DNA of 64,000 bases from Stigmatella aurantiaca DW4/3-1 (GCF_000165485.1 NC_014623.1:6466893-6530892); one strand, 5' to 3'. Counted from the first letter of the stretch, positions 1 to 15,492 are shown. The notes: a model not told the origin generated them from the sequence alone. Made by a program: numbers and translations.

Positions 1-1
1 G

Positions 2-7426
<7,425 letters not shown>

Positions 7427-7448
7427 TCAGATGAGCGAGGGCAATGAC

Positions 7449-8951
7449 ATGGAAAAGAAGACTCCCGTCGTGATCGTGGGCGCTGGCCCTTGCGGCCTCG
7501 CGGCGGCCTGCGGACTCCGGCGCCGGGGCATCGAGGCGACCGTGCTGGACTCCTCGACGGAGCCAGGCAGCGGCTCACGGGCAATCCTGCTGTGGCCGCC
7601 CGTGCTCGACGTTCTGGACGAGCTGGGCGTGCTGCCCGAGGCCGAAAAGCATGGCTACCGCCCGCGCGCGCTGTGCTACCACACCAGCCGCAAGCGGACG
7701 ATCCGCCTGCCGCTCGACATGGTGAACGGCCCCTTGGTGCTCCGCCAGGACCGCACCAGCCGGTTGCTCGAGGCGGCACTGGAGAAGCTGGGCGGCCGCG
7801 TCGAGCGGCCAGTCCGCGTCACCGAGGTCATCCCCGGAAAGGAATCGGTCCGGGTGAACGCCGAAGGCCCTGGCGGGGCCCAGCTGTCGTACGAGGCCGA
7901 CTGGCTGATCGGCTCCGATGGGGCTCACAGCACGGTCCGCAAGCTGCTGGGGATCGATTTCGTTGGCACGGAATTCTCGCGGTCGTTCGCGCTCGCCGAG
8001 GGCCAGGTGGAGGGCGAATTCGATCGCGAAGATGCTCACTATTACGTGACGCCCGCTGGAGTTCTCGTGGTGATCGCCCTGCCTGGCGGAGAGGTCCGGC
8101 TCAGCGGGGCGCTCGCCGAGGGTGAGCAACTCAGCCTCGAAGCGGTACAGCGCCTGCTCGACCAGCGAGGCCCGGGGCATCTGCGCGTTTCCAATCCGAG
8201 CGTACTCACCACCTTCAGCGCCCCGCATCGAGTCGCCGCGTCGATGCGCAGCGGCCGGTGCTTTCTGGCCGGTGATTCCGCCCACGTTCACTCCCCAGCC
8301 GGTGGCCAAGGGCTTTCCCTCGGGATGCAGGACGTTCGCAACCTGGTGTGGAAGCTCGCTGGCGTGATCGATGGCCGACTGGCCCCTGAGATCCTCGACA
8401 GCTACGATCTCGAGCGAAGGGCAGCGGCACAGCAAGTGGTGAAGTCCATCCACCAGCTGACCCGCCAGACTCTGTTTCCGCCGATGGCGCTGCGCGTCCG
8501 CAATGCCGTGCTGCACCTCCTCCACCGGGCGGGACGCTTGCAGAACATCTTGCTGCCGTCCCTGGCCGGCCGGCAGATTCACTATCCAGATGTGCTCTTT
8601 GGGGGGCCGCTGTCCCCGGGGCCTGGCAAGCAGGGACGGCGCAATGACGCCCTGCCTGCTGCGGGAATGCAGGCCCCCGCCTGGGCTCCGAAAGCCGTTG
8701 GCAAAAACCTGGACGGCTTCCGCTTGATCACCTCAGGCCCCCAAGACAGCGCGCTGGCTCAACGAGCCGGCAAGCTCGTGGACGGTCGGCCCTCGCTCGC
8801 CGAGCACCGTCACCTTGCCGAGAACAAAGAAGGCTTTCTGCTGCTCCGCCCTGACGGCTACGTGGCCGCCAGTGGTCAGGCCACGCCTCAGCTCGATCAG
8901 GCATGGCAACGGCTGGAGCGCCTCGTGCAGCAACCCAAAGCGCTGGGCTGA
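7449..8951 (+). CDS. FAD-dependent aromatic-type monooxygenase (class A)
   Basis: Single-component flavoprotein hydroxylase of the PheA/TfdB-like family, using FAD and NAD(P)H to oxygenate an aromatic or polyketide substrate. Visible motifs are the N-terminal Rossmann [10 protein letters not shown], the middle DG motif in [12 protein letters not shown], and the GD motif in [20 protein letters not shown]. The C-terminal ~120 residues form the thioredoxin-like tail usual for this family. An in-frame ATG at 7431 also exists, but the ATG at 7449 has GAGCGAGGG just upstream, so I prefer it. The gene begins about 20 bases after the PKS stop and is almost certainly cotranscribed, acting as a tailoring enzyme. 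Substrate cannot be read from sequence. Confidence 0.93.
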   Translation: MEKKTPVVIVGAGPCGLAAACGLRRRGIEATVLDSSTEPGSGSRAILLWPPVLDVLDELGVLPEAEKHGYRPRALCYHTSRKRTIRLPLDMVNGPLVLRQDRTSRLLEAALEKLGGRVERPVRVTEVIPGKESVRVNAEGPGGAQLSYEADWLIGSDGAHSTVRKLLGIDFVGTEFSRSFALAEGQVEGEFDREDAHYYVTPAGVLVVIALPGGEVRLSGALAEGEQLSLEAVQRLLDQRGPGHLRVSNPSVLTTFSAPHRVAASMRSGRCFLAGDSAHVHSPAGGQGLSLGMQDVRNLVWKLAGVIDGRLAPEILDSYDLERRAAAQQVVKSIHQLTRQTLFPPMALRVRNAVLHLLHRAGRLQNILLPSLAGRQIHYPDVLFGGPLSPGPGKQGRRNDALPAAGMQAPAWAPKAVGKNLDGFRLITSGPQDSALAQRAGKLVDGRPSLAEHRHLAENKEGFLLLRPDGYVAASGQATPQLDQAWQRLERLVQQPKALG

Positions 8952-8979
8952 TCAAAAGCCTGCCGCCTTCACCGCCCGA

Positions 8980-9006
8980 GGGCATGTGCGCAGTCGGCAC
9001 ATGCCC
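8980..9006 (+). terminator. Strong stem-loop after the PKS operon
   Basis: A perfect 10-bp inverted repeat (GGGCATGTGC / GCACATGCCC) with a 7-base loop lies 29 bases after the monooxygenase stop. No T-run follows, so it may be a transcript-stabilising hairpin or a non-canonical terminator. Confidence 0.55.
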
Positions 9007-9456
9007 CCCAGGGGGCGTCTGGACGACATTTTCAGGAGAGAACCACCGGTAGCCCAGGAACGAAAAGGCCCCCGAGTCTTTCGACTTCTGCGAATCGACG
9101 CATCGAGTCAATCGCCTGCTTTCGTTTGTCCTCTTGCGTTAAAACCTCTCTCGCCCTCTGCGGACGCAACTGTGCATGCCCAGCGCCTATGGCTGAAGGG
9201 CGTGACAGTATTTGAGCAGAAATACCTATCCCCCAATGCCACAACTGCGACCGTGCAAGCGCTGGCTCGCTTTGCGCTCATGCTGACAAAGGGCATACCT
9301 GCGAGTCACACCCCAGGTGAACTTCTCTTGGAAGCAGGCATCGACAGACGCGAGAAGGATCGGCTTTGAGCTGTGTTTCAGGATTTACTCTGAATACATA
9401 TCTTCTCTTCATCCCTCTGTGGTCGTGACTCATTCACCTTGTCTGGTAAAACCGTA
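9007..9456. other. Intergenic stretch, lower GC, no convincing gene
   Basis: About 450 bases with lower GC than the flanks. A plus-strand reading frame ending at 9369 gives a plausible 50-residue peptide tail (from roughly 9200), but it has no start, no Shine-Dalgarno site and no recognisable family, so it could be the end of a decayed gene. Nothing else seen. Confidence 0.3.
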
Positions 9457-9486
9457 TTGACGTGGCGCGAGCGATTTTGGTATCCA
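9457..9486 (+). promoter_or_regulatory. Possible sigma70-type promoter of the GH87-like gene
   Basis: TTGACG at 9457-9462, 18-base spacer, TATCCA at 9481-9486, in an AT-richer leader 117 bases before the chosen start at 9603. The -10 match is weak. Confidence 0.25.
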
Positions 9487-9602
9487 AGCGGATCGCTTTC
9501 CCGAAATGTTTTATCACCAGGCTGTATCACACCGGTGAGGTTGGCACCTCCGGGGCGGTCCGGACGCGTGAAACCTCACGTCTCGAAGAGGAGCCAGCAA
9601 CG

Positions 9603-11654
9603 ATGATTCGTCAGATCCTCGTGTCGACCTGCGCGTGCCTTTTGCTCGCTGCTTGCAGCGACGACCCTAGCGACCCCCCCAACGACCCCCCTGGCAACAA
9701 CGACCCCATCCCCCGCGGAGCCACCGTTCCCTGGGACGAGTACGAGGCCGAGGCAGGCGTTTCCTCCGGTGGCGCCACGCTCGAGCAGACCACCAGTGGC
9801 CCGTGGCTGGAGGGCACGCTCTCCGGCGAGGCATCGGGCCGCAAGGCGGTGACTCTGCATGGCCCCACCGCCGCAGTCGAGTGGACGAGCCGCGTCAAAG
9901 CCAACTCTGTCTTGGTGCGTTATAGCGTTCCGGACGAGAAAGAGGCCCATTTGGATGTATACGTGAATAACGCGAAGGTTGCTACGCTTACAGTGAACTC
10001 GGATTTCGCCTGGCTCTACACCGGCCCGAACAACACCGAGACGCACAACGCTTTTCCGCGCCAACAAGTGGACGAACTCCCTCAGAACCCGAGTTCCAGC
10101 GATGAGGGTTTTGGCCTGAAGTTGCCCTGGAGTTCCGCGCACCACATCTACGATGAGGCGCACGTGTTGCTGGCGACCGATGGCAGGGCGACCATCAACG
10201 AGGGCGATGTGGTGAAGATCATCTCGCCGGATGCCTCCACAGCACTCCCCGTCACCATCGACTTCATGGATCTCGAACTCGTGCCGGAGCCCCTCTCCGC
10301 CCCAGCGAACTACGTCGTCGTGAGCGAGTTCACCGAGGCAGCAGTGGTGCAGGCCCTTCAGGACGCCGTGAACGGCGGCAAACCTGGCATCTTTCTTCCG
10401 CCCGGCGATTACGTGATGGCGCACGTGAACCCGGCGCTCCCCAAGGTCTACGTTCCCGCCGGCCTGACCGTCCAAGGCGCCGGCATGTGGTACACGCGGT
10501 TCGTGCCCCCTCCTCCGCAACAGGTTGGCTACAATTACGAGTTCGGGTTCCGTCTGAGCGGTGACAACATCACCTTCCAGGATTTCGCGATCTTTGGAAC
10601 CTGGCGCAACCGGGCGGCGCGCTACAACAAGGCAGCGGCCGATCTCGGCAACTGGCCGTGGGACAGCTATGACGGGATCGGGCGTGCCTTCGATCGCTAC
10701 ATGCACAACAACGCTGTCTTCAAGCGGCTCTGGATTGAGCGGATGATCGTGGGTGGCTGGGTCGAGGGCGGCAACAACATGCTGTGGCAGGACAGCCGGT
10801 TCCGCAACACCCTGGCGGACGGCATCAACTTCTGCAACGGAACCACCAACTCGCGGATCGTGAACTGCACGGCGCGAAACAACGGCGACGATGCCTTCGC
10901 CATGTGGTCTGCCATTACCTGGGACAAGGCGCCCATTGGAAGCACCCCCTGGGTGAAGCAGCCCGAGGGTCCCAACCAGGGCAACGTCATTGAGCGTTGC
11001 ACCGCGGGCCTGATCTGGCGAGCGGCCGGTTTCGCGATTTACGGCGGCCACGACAACGTGGTCAAGGACTCGGTTGTCTATGACACCCTGCGATACCCGG
11101 GCATTACCGTGGACAACGAGTTTGCGCCCCAGCACGAGTTCTCCGGGCTCACCACCTTTCAAAACATGACGGTCGAGCGCTGCGGAGGCCGCATGTGGTG
11201 GGACGACGACGGAGTGTCTGGAGACGAAACCAAACGGCTGAAGTGGGGCGCGGTGTGGTTGTTTGCTGCCAACCCGTACTCTCCGGCCGAGCCGTACTCT
11301 CCTATCCGCTTTCAGGGCATCCGTTTGAACGACATCGATATCATCGACCCCGTTTATTACGGAGTACTGGTTCAGACCACGCAGGGGCAGCGGGTCGAGG
11401 ACACCGAGCTCGACGATGTCCACATTGCCATGGACCAATCGGGCGAGTTTGGCATGGTGGCCAATGACTCGCACAAGGCACCGCCCAGCCCGTTCACCGG
11501 GAAAATTGGCACCGCAGGCTCACTCACCCTCAAGAACTCGAGCATCACCGGCGCCCGGGCAAACTCCGGAAACATGTTCATGAAAGACGAAGTCTCCACC
11601 GGAACGTTCTCGTTCAAGGACGGCGGCGGGAACCTCTGGACGGGGGATCGGTAG
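9603..11654 (+). CDS. Secreted GH87-like alpha-1,3-glucanase/mycodextranase lipoprotein
   Basis: Predicted surface glycoside hydrolase. The ATG at 9603 has AGGAG ten bases upstream and opens a lipoprotein signal ending LLLAAC; the longer frame from 9462 lacks a signal. An Asp/Pro-rich linker precedes a CBM6/35-like beta-sandwich (about residues 35-210, with EYEAEAG). A right-handed beta-helix follows with ADGINFCNGT and NNGDDAFAMWS, which match the catalytic Asp region of GH87 enzymes (known acids are one Asp in ADGIN and the DD pair). Expected role is hydrolysis of fungal or bacterial alpha-1,3-glucan, fitting a predatory myxobacterium. It stands alone, separated from the PKS by a hairpin and 650 bases. 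Family call by motif; exact linkage specificity uncertain. Confidence 0.8.
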   Translation: MIRQILVSTCACLLLAACSDDPSDPPNDPPGNNDPIPRGATVPWDEYEAEAGVSSGGATLEQTTSGPWLEGTLSGEASGRKAVTLHGPTAAVEWTSRVKANSVLVRYSVPDEKEAHLDVYVNNAKVATLTVNSDFAWLYTGPNNTETHNAFPRQQVDELPQNPSSSDEGFGLKLPWSSAHHIYDEAHVLLATDGRATINEGDVVKIISPDASTALPVTIDFMDLELVPEPLSAPANYVVVSEFTEAAVVQALQDAVNGGKPGIFLPPGDYVMAHVNPALPKVYVPAGLTVQGAGMWYTRFVPPPPQQVGYNYEFGFRLSGDNITFQDFAIFGTWRNRAARYNKAAADLGNWPWDSYDGIGRAFDRYMHNNAVFKRLWIERMIVGGWVEGGNNMLWQDSRFRNTLADGINFCNGTTNSRIVNCTARNNGDDAFAMWSAITWDKAPIGSTPWVKQPEGPNQGNVIERCTAGLIWRAAGFAIYGGHDNVVKDSVVYDTLRYPGITVDNEFAPQHEFSGLTTFQNMTVERCGGRMWWDDDGVSGDETKRLKWGAVWLFAANPYSPAEPYSPIRFQGIRLNDIDIIDPVYYGVLVQTTQGQRVEDTELDDVHIAMDQSGEFGMVANDSHKAPPSPFTGKIGTAGSLTLKNSSITGARANSGNMFMKDEVSTGTFSFKDGGGNLWTGDR

Positions 11655-11676
11655 CGCTTCGAAGCATCGTTCCCGT

Positions 11677-11699
11677 GCCTCCCCCTTCATGGGGGAGGC
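11677..11699 (+). terminator. Stem-loop terminator of the GH87-like gene
   Basis: Perfect 9-bp stem GCCTCCCCC/GGGGGAGGC with loop TTCAT, 22 bases after the stop. A second G-run and TTTT follow at about 11700-11712. Confidence 0.55.
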
Positions 11700-11712
11700 C
11701 GGGGAGGTTTTG

Positions 11713-11876
11713 CGAGGAGGAAGCCATTGAAGCCGATGGGCGCGCCTGACATCGGCGCGCCCAAGAGCGCGGCCCCGATGGCTCCGGCGCCTGCCACGAT
11801 GGCCTCGGTTCTCCGAGCACAGGACCACCGTTGTCCTGAGCCCAATCCAACAAGGCGGAACTCCAAAGATCTTCGC
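11713..11876. other. Short intergenic DNA, nothing recognised
   Basis: About 160 bases between the terminator hairpin and the truncated cREC-like gene. A GGCGCGCC-centred inverted repeat (GGGCGCGCC / GGCGCGCCC, 11738-11763) is visible; no gene seen. Confidence 0.4.
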
Positions 11877-12089
11877 TCAAGGCTTGAGCGAGCCGCTCTC
11901 TCTCGATTTTAGATACGAGTTTAGAAGCGCGGAGATGTTCGCCGTTCCCACGGGGTTAGCGCTATGAACGTTGAAAGCAAAATCCCGCAGCATCCGGATC
12001 GCTCCATCGTGATCCTGATCCACCAGCCAGTGAGCGAGATCATAGCCAGTTCCTTGGTTTTCCCCCAAGTCATGATCGAAGCTGATCAT
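11877..12089 (-). pseudogene. 5'-truncated cREC (cyclic-phosphate-processing receiver-like) gene
   Basis: The minus strand encodes about 70 residues starting ISFDHDLGENQGTGYDLAHW and continuing to FNVHSANPVGTANI. The DHDLG, TGYDLA and HSxNPVG motifs match the cREC domain, a phosphate-receiver-like fold predicted to process cyclic phosphates in RNA-repair and conflict systems. The N-terminal part is missing: upstream of the DHDLG strand the frame runs antisense into the IS3-type transposase, so the gene was cut by that element near 12088. The apparent ATG at the junction is probably fortuitous. Lower GC than the neighbouring core genes suggests foreign origin. Confidence 0.6.
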
Positions 12090-12705
12090 GGAGCAGCAGA
12101 ACCTGGCCGCCCGCCGCCGGGGCCGCCGGGTGTGCACCACGGACTCCAAGCATGGCTTGCCCGTGGCGCCCAATGTGCTCAACAGGAACTTCTGCCCCGA
12201 GGCCCCCAACCGCACCTGGGCCACGGACATCACCTACGTCTGGACGGCCGAAGGCTGGCTGTACCTGGCGGTGGTACTGGACCTGTTCAGTCGCAAGGTG
12301 GTGGGCTGGGCCATGGGTGAGCACATCGACCGGCACCTGGTGCTCTCGGGCTTGGAGATGGCCCTGCAAGGGCGAACGCCTCCCAAGGGACTGCTGCACC
12401 ACTCGGACCAGGGCAGCCAGTACGCCAACGCCGATTACCAGCAGGCTTTGGCCTCTCGGGGCATTGAGTGCAGCATGTCCAGGAAGGGCAATTGTTGGGA
12501 CAACGCCGTGGTGGAGAGCTTCTTCAGCAGCCTCAAGCAGGAGCTGGTCTACCGGCCCCCCTTCACCACCCGTCAGCAGGCCCGCTCGGCGCTCTTCGAG
12601 TACATCGAGGTCTTCTACAATCGGCAGCGGCGGCACTCGACGCTGGGCTACCTGAGCCCGGTGGACTTTGAGAACGCCGCCCTACCTGTCACGTTGGCAG
12701 CTTAA
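12088..12705 (+). pseudogene. IS3-family transposase OrfB, 5'-truncated
   Basis: DDE integrase-core (rve) protein of IS3-family elements. Catalytic Asp in TDITYV, Asp in HSDQGSQY and Glu in VVESFF are all present, and the C-terminus with YNRQRRHSTLGYLSP is complete. The helix-turn-helix N-terminal part of OrfB and the whole of OrfA are missing: the frame opens only five codons upstream of this ATG, at a stop in the truncated cREC-like gene. The right end of the element (GTGTCCACCAAATC) is interrupted by a MITE. The remnant cannot move by itself. Confidence 0.85.
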
Positions 12706-12724
12706 GTTCTGTGTCCACCAAATC

Positions 12725-12893
12725 GGCTCTCCCGCACTTTGTGTGGCTGCCCGTCAGAAGCCTCCGCTTCGCCCCTACCGATGGGGGAAGGCATGAACCT
12801 GTCCGACAAGGAGACAGGTTCCGCGAGGCTGCGACCTGCACGGCGCCCTTGTGAATTCCTCAGAACACGCTCCACACGAAGTGCGGGAGAGCC
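12725..12893. mobile_element. 169-bp MITE-like element with 22-bp terminal inverted repeats
   Basis: The ends 12725-12746 and 12872-12893 are inverted repeats of 22 bp with one mismatch, starting GGCTCTCCCGCACTT. The element is flanked by an exact 8-base direct repeat ACCAAATC (12717-12724 and 12894-12901), the expected target duplication. It carries no transposase; inside is a hairpin AACCTGTC/GACAGGTT around 12796-12821. GGCTCT ends and 8-bp duplications recall ISL3-family elements, an inference only. It lies in the right end of the IS3 remnant or at its junction with the IS66 fragment. Confidence 0.8.
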
Positions 12894-13083
12894 ACCAAAT
12901 CGGGGCAAGCCCAAGTACCGCGACGCCGACGCGGCGGACACTGCCGAGCCGACGATCGTGACCGCACCGCTGCCGCCGCAGACCCTGCCGCGCGCGCTCG
13001 CGTCACCTTCGCTCCTGGCGCACATCCCCAGCGACACGTTCTGCGACGGCCTGCCGTTCCATCGCCAGGAGTGTATGGCTTAG
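12894..13083 (+). pseudogene. IS66-type transposase (TnpC) internal fragment
   Basis: In the frame of 12895 the translation runs KPKYRDADAAD, then VTAPLPPQTLPRALASPSLL, AHI and DGLPFHRQE. This is the segment of IS66 TnpC that follows the zinc-finger region, where family members read like APxPxxxLPxxLAxPxLLAHxxxxKFxDxLPLYRQE. It stops at 13081-13083 just after HRQE, and everything before and after is missing. The first bases coincide with the MITE target duplication. Confidence 0.65.
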
Positions 13084-13092
13084 ACTCGCCGC

Positions 13093-13650
13093 ATGGGACT
13101 CTTGACCTTCAGCATCAACATCACCCTGGACGGCTGCGTCGACCACCAGGAGGGAATCGCCGACGACGAGACACACGCCTTCTTCACCCGCCTCATGGAC
13201 GAGGGCGGGGCGATGCTGTGGGGCCGCGTCACCTACGAGATGATGGAGAGCTACTGGCCGGCGGTCGCCCGCGGCGACGAGGAGGCGCCGCCGGCGATGC
13301 GCGAGTGGGCGGTTAAGCTGGAGGCCAAGCCGAAGTACGTGGTGTCGTCGACGCGAAAGGACTTCCCGTGGACCAACAGCCACCACATCGTCGGCGACCT
13401 GCGCACGGGCGTGCAGAAGATCAAGGACGCGACCCCGGCCGACGTGCTCCTCGGTAGCGGCAAGCTCGCGACCGAGCTGGACCGGCTGGATCTGATCGAC
13501 GAGTACAAGTTCCTCGTCCACCCCAGGATCGCCGGCCACGGCCCGACCCTGTACCAGAGCGGGCTGCCCAGCACGCGACGGCTCGAGCTGGTCTCGGCGA
13601 AGCCGCTCCGCAGCGGCGCGGTCGCCATGCACTACCGGCGCGCGCGCTGA
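13093..13650 (+). CDS. Dihydrofolate reductase family protein (RibD C-terminal domain-like)
   Basis: A 185-residue single-domain protein of the RibD-C/DHFR-like family common in myxobacteria and actinobacteria. Visible features are the N-terminal strand TFSINITLDGCVDH, the NADPH-site motif GRVTYEMMESYWP, LGSGKLATEL, and the C-terminal EYKFLVHPRIAGHGPTLY. These are probably NADPH-dependent reductases, but few have known substrates and this should not be taken as a folate or riboflavin enzyme. Length is normal and the frame is intact, so it is the only clearly intact gene between the GH87-like gene and tRNA-Leu. The start has no clear Shine-Dalgarno site. Confidence 0.85.
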   Translation: MGLLTFSINITLDGCVDHQEGIADDETHAFFTRLMDEGGAMLWGRVTYEMMESYWPAVARGDEEAPPAMREWAVKLEAKPKYVVSSTRKDFPWTNSHHIVGDLRTGVQKIKDATPADVLLGSGKLATELDRLDLIDEYKFLVHPRIAGHGPTLYQSGLPSTRRLELVSAKPLRSGAVAMHYRRAR

Positions 13651-13651
13651 C

Positions 13652-13730
13652 TCAGAGCAGCCCCATCGCGCCCAGCTCGCGGGCCAGCGCGTCGTCGGGA
13701 GCCTTCTCGCCGCGCAACACGGCGGTCGCG
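13652..13730 (-). pseudogene. C-terminal exon fragment of an unidentified gene, downstream of a group II intron
   Basis: About 25 residues (AVLRGEKAPDDALARELGAM then GLL and stop) directly follow the predicted 3' boundary of the group II intron remnant on the minus strand. It looks like the end of a protein-coding host gene whose 5' exon was lost. Family not recognised. Confidence 0.4.
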
Positions 13731-14335
13731 GTAGGGACGGGCCTCACGGCCCGCCCCCCGCGCAGATCCGGACAAGCGGCACTACCGCATCCGGCTCTTG
13801 CCTTGGGTTCTGACGTCGAAGCGCTGCTCAGGCCATGGATGCTGCTTCTTCGCGAGTGGGAGCCACCGTCGAACGAGTTGCCCCATTCGCACCCAGTGGG
13901 TCCGGTCTCGCTGTCCGCGTCGGTGTAGCGCGCGGTGCCAGTGCCAGATGATCTGGGAGCGAAAGTGCGACATCGCTCGCGTGTTGGTGGGAACTGCATG
14001 GTACGCGAAGTATCCGCGCACCACCCCTTCCAGCCATGCTCCCTGTTCCGGGATGGGCTGATGCCGACGTCGCTGGAGTTCGGCTTTCACCTCGCTCAGC
14101 TTCGCCTGCATCCGCCTGCGCATCGTCTGCCTCCGGAGCAGAAACTTCCCTGCCTGGGGTTGGCGCAGATGTGCGTCAGCCCCAGGTAGTTGAAGGTCTC
14201 CGGCTTCCCGAGCCCCCGCGCCCCACGCCGTTCGGCAGCCATCCTGCCGAACTCGATGAGGCGCGTCTTCTCCGGATGCAGTTCCAGGGAGAACTTTCGG
14301 AGTAAGCCACCGGTCCTGCCCAGGTCGCACGAGTG
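13731..14335 (-). mobile_element. Group II intron 3' remnant (maturase end plus domains V and VI)
   Basis: Read on the minus strand, a degraded maturase C-terminus is followed by a 34-base domain V (13797-13764, starting GAGCCGGATGCGG and ending CCGGATCT) and a GC-rich domain VI hairpin ending CCCTAC at 13731. The maturase stop lies inside domain V, as is usual in compact introns of this type. The ribozyme 5' half, domains I-IV and the RT catalytic core are absent, so it cannot splice or move. Confidence 0.75.
13782..14335 (-). pseudogene. Group II intron reverse transcriptase/maturase, C-terminal remnant with frameshift
   Basis: The fragment opens after the YADD site with LRKFSLELHPEKTRLIEFGR and NYLGLTHICANPRQG. 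It then shifts frame near 14145 and continues FLLRRQTMRRRM, PIPEQGAWLEGVVRGYFAYH and HPWPEQRFDVRTQGKSRMR. One missing base accounts for the shift. The remaining part covers the end of the RT thumb and the maturase/DNA-binding region of LtrA-type proteins. The RT palm is gone; upstream lies an IS66 remnant on the same strand. Confidence 0.75.
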
Positions 14336-14383
14336 CCTTGGGGGTGGTACCCCTGAGCGGTGATGGAAGAGGGACCGACAAGC

Positions 14384-14840
14384 CTACATCTGCTGGCGCT
14401 GCTGCTGGAGCCAAACCTCCGGCAAGAGCTCGGCGAGTCGGGAGGCCGGGAAGCGGGTATCCCCCAGCTTTGGCAACACGTCTCTGAGGTAGGCCCACGG
14501 CTCCATGCCGAGCCGGTAGCAGCTGAGCACCAGGGTGTAGGCGACAGCAGCGCGGTGGCCTGCGGCGTCGCTGCCAGCAAACAGGTAGTTGTTGCGGCCG
14601 ATGGCGATCAGCCGGATGAGACGCTCCACCTCCCCATTGTCCAGCGGCAGGCGCCCATCTTCGAGGAAGCGCCCGAGGGGGAGGTAATGGTTCTGGGCGT
14701 AGGTGATGGCCTTGCCCAGCGGAGTTTGTAGAGGGAGGCACTCTTCTTCAGGCGCAGGTGTCCCCGCTGCTGGGGCGACAGCCCCTGTTCGGTGGCGTGG
14801 CGCTCGACGGCGTACAACTGCTGGATGTGAGAGAGCACCA
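14384..14840 (-). pseudogene. IS66-family transposase C-terminal remnant, frameshifted
   Basis: From about 14838 the minus strand reads LSHIQQLYAVERHATEQGLS and PQQRGHLRL. After a shift or small deletion near 14720-14745 it continues in another frame as PLGKAITYAQNHYLPLGRFL, then EDGRLPLDNGEVERLIR, GRNNYLFAGSDAAGHRAAV and EPWAYLRDVLPKL. These are the DDE end and the C-terminal domain of IS66 TnpC. The stop at 14384 is the natural C-terminus. It points opposite to the other IS66 piece at 12894-13083, and the two pieces do not overlap in the protein. Confidence 0.75.
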
Positions 14841-14856
14841 GAGCGGAGGGAGAAGG

Positions 14857-15296
14857 GCGTGAAGACGGAGCGCTCTCGCGAGGTGCCGGTCCACCCCGTA
14901 CTCGCCCGCGTCCTTGAAGAGTGGCGCCAGAAGGGATGGGAGCGTAAGCAGGGGCGCGCGCCCACGGCTGACGACCTCGTCGTTCCCTCCCGGCGTGGAG
15001 AGCACCGGCGTGACCCCGTCGTCCACGGGCAGCTCCGGGAAGACCTCGAGCTGCTCGGCCTGCGAGGCCGGCGGGTCCACGACACCCGCCGCACCTTCAT
15101 CAGCTTGGCGCTGGCGGACGGGGCGGACCGGGACAAGCTCGCCTGGGTCACACACGGGCCGAAGGGGGATATCGTGAGCCTCGACACGACGCTCCCCTGG
15201 GAGTCGCTCTGCGCGGAGGTGGCGAAGCTGAAGGTGGAGCTTCGGCCGCCGTCGACGCCGACAGGAGGCGCGCTGCCCTCGGACGATGCCCGGTAG
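14857..15296 (+). pseudogene. Tyrosine recombinase (integrase) C-terminal remnant, catalytic Tyr replaced
   Basis: Phage-type integrase catalytic half. TERSREVPVHPVLARVLEEW, RVHDTRRTFISLALADG (box II H-x-x-R) and VTHGPKGDIV are clear. The family continues with a Tyr in a context like LYTTLPW; here the codon is GAC and the protein reads SLDTTLPWESL, so the nucleophile seems to be Asp. The N-terminal core-binding domain and the box I Arg region are missing, truncated by the IS66 remnant. The gene ends 76 bases from the 3' end of tRNA-Leu, the usual place for an island integrase. Inactive by two criteria. Confidence 0.75.
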
Positions 15297-15334
15297 CTAC
15301 AGTCGAGCTACAGTCCAGAGCAGCAAACAAAAAA

Positions 15335-15368
15335 GCCCCCAAGTCTCAAGGACTTGGAGGCTTTTTTT
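15335..15368. terminator. Bidirectional rho-independent terminator beside tRNA-Leu
   Basis: Stem GCCCCCAAGTC / GACTTGGAGGC (one mismatch), loop TCAAG, followed by seven T on the plus strand and preceded by an A-run that serves as T-tract on the minus strand. It ends the tRNA-Leu transcript on the minus strand. Confidence 0.85.
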
Positions 15369-15372
15369 GGAG

Positions 15373-15454
15373 TGCCCAGGGCGGGATTCGAACCCGCACA
15401 CCTTTCGGCGCCACCCCCTCAAGATGGTGTGTCTACCAGTTCCACCACCTGGGC
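15373..15454 (-). tRNA. tRNA-Leu (anticodon GAG)
   Basis: The 82-base minus-strand sequence folds as a class II tRNA. It has a 7-bp acceptor stem GCCCAGG/CCTGGGC, anticodon stem CCATC/GGTGG with loop TTGAGGG (anticodon GAG), a short variable arm, a T arm GCGGG-TTCGAAT-CCCGC and discriminator A. CCA is not encoded. It resembles bacterial tRNA-Leu(GAG) closely. It follows secG and is a likely integration site for the element carrying the neighbouring integrase. Confidence 0.95.
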
Positions 15455-15492
15455 GAATCAACGCGGCCCATGTACCGAACCGCCGTGCTTCG

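Noticed and set aside
9462-9602. An N-terminal extension of the GH87-like protein from 9462
   Set aside because: No Shine-Dalgarno site and it would bury the lipoprotein signal that begins at 9603.
13782-14741. A 319-codon minus-strand frame as one protein
   Set aside because: It mixes out-of-frame IS66 sequence with the group II maturase end; only the last ~120 residues match a family in this frame.
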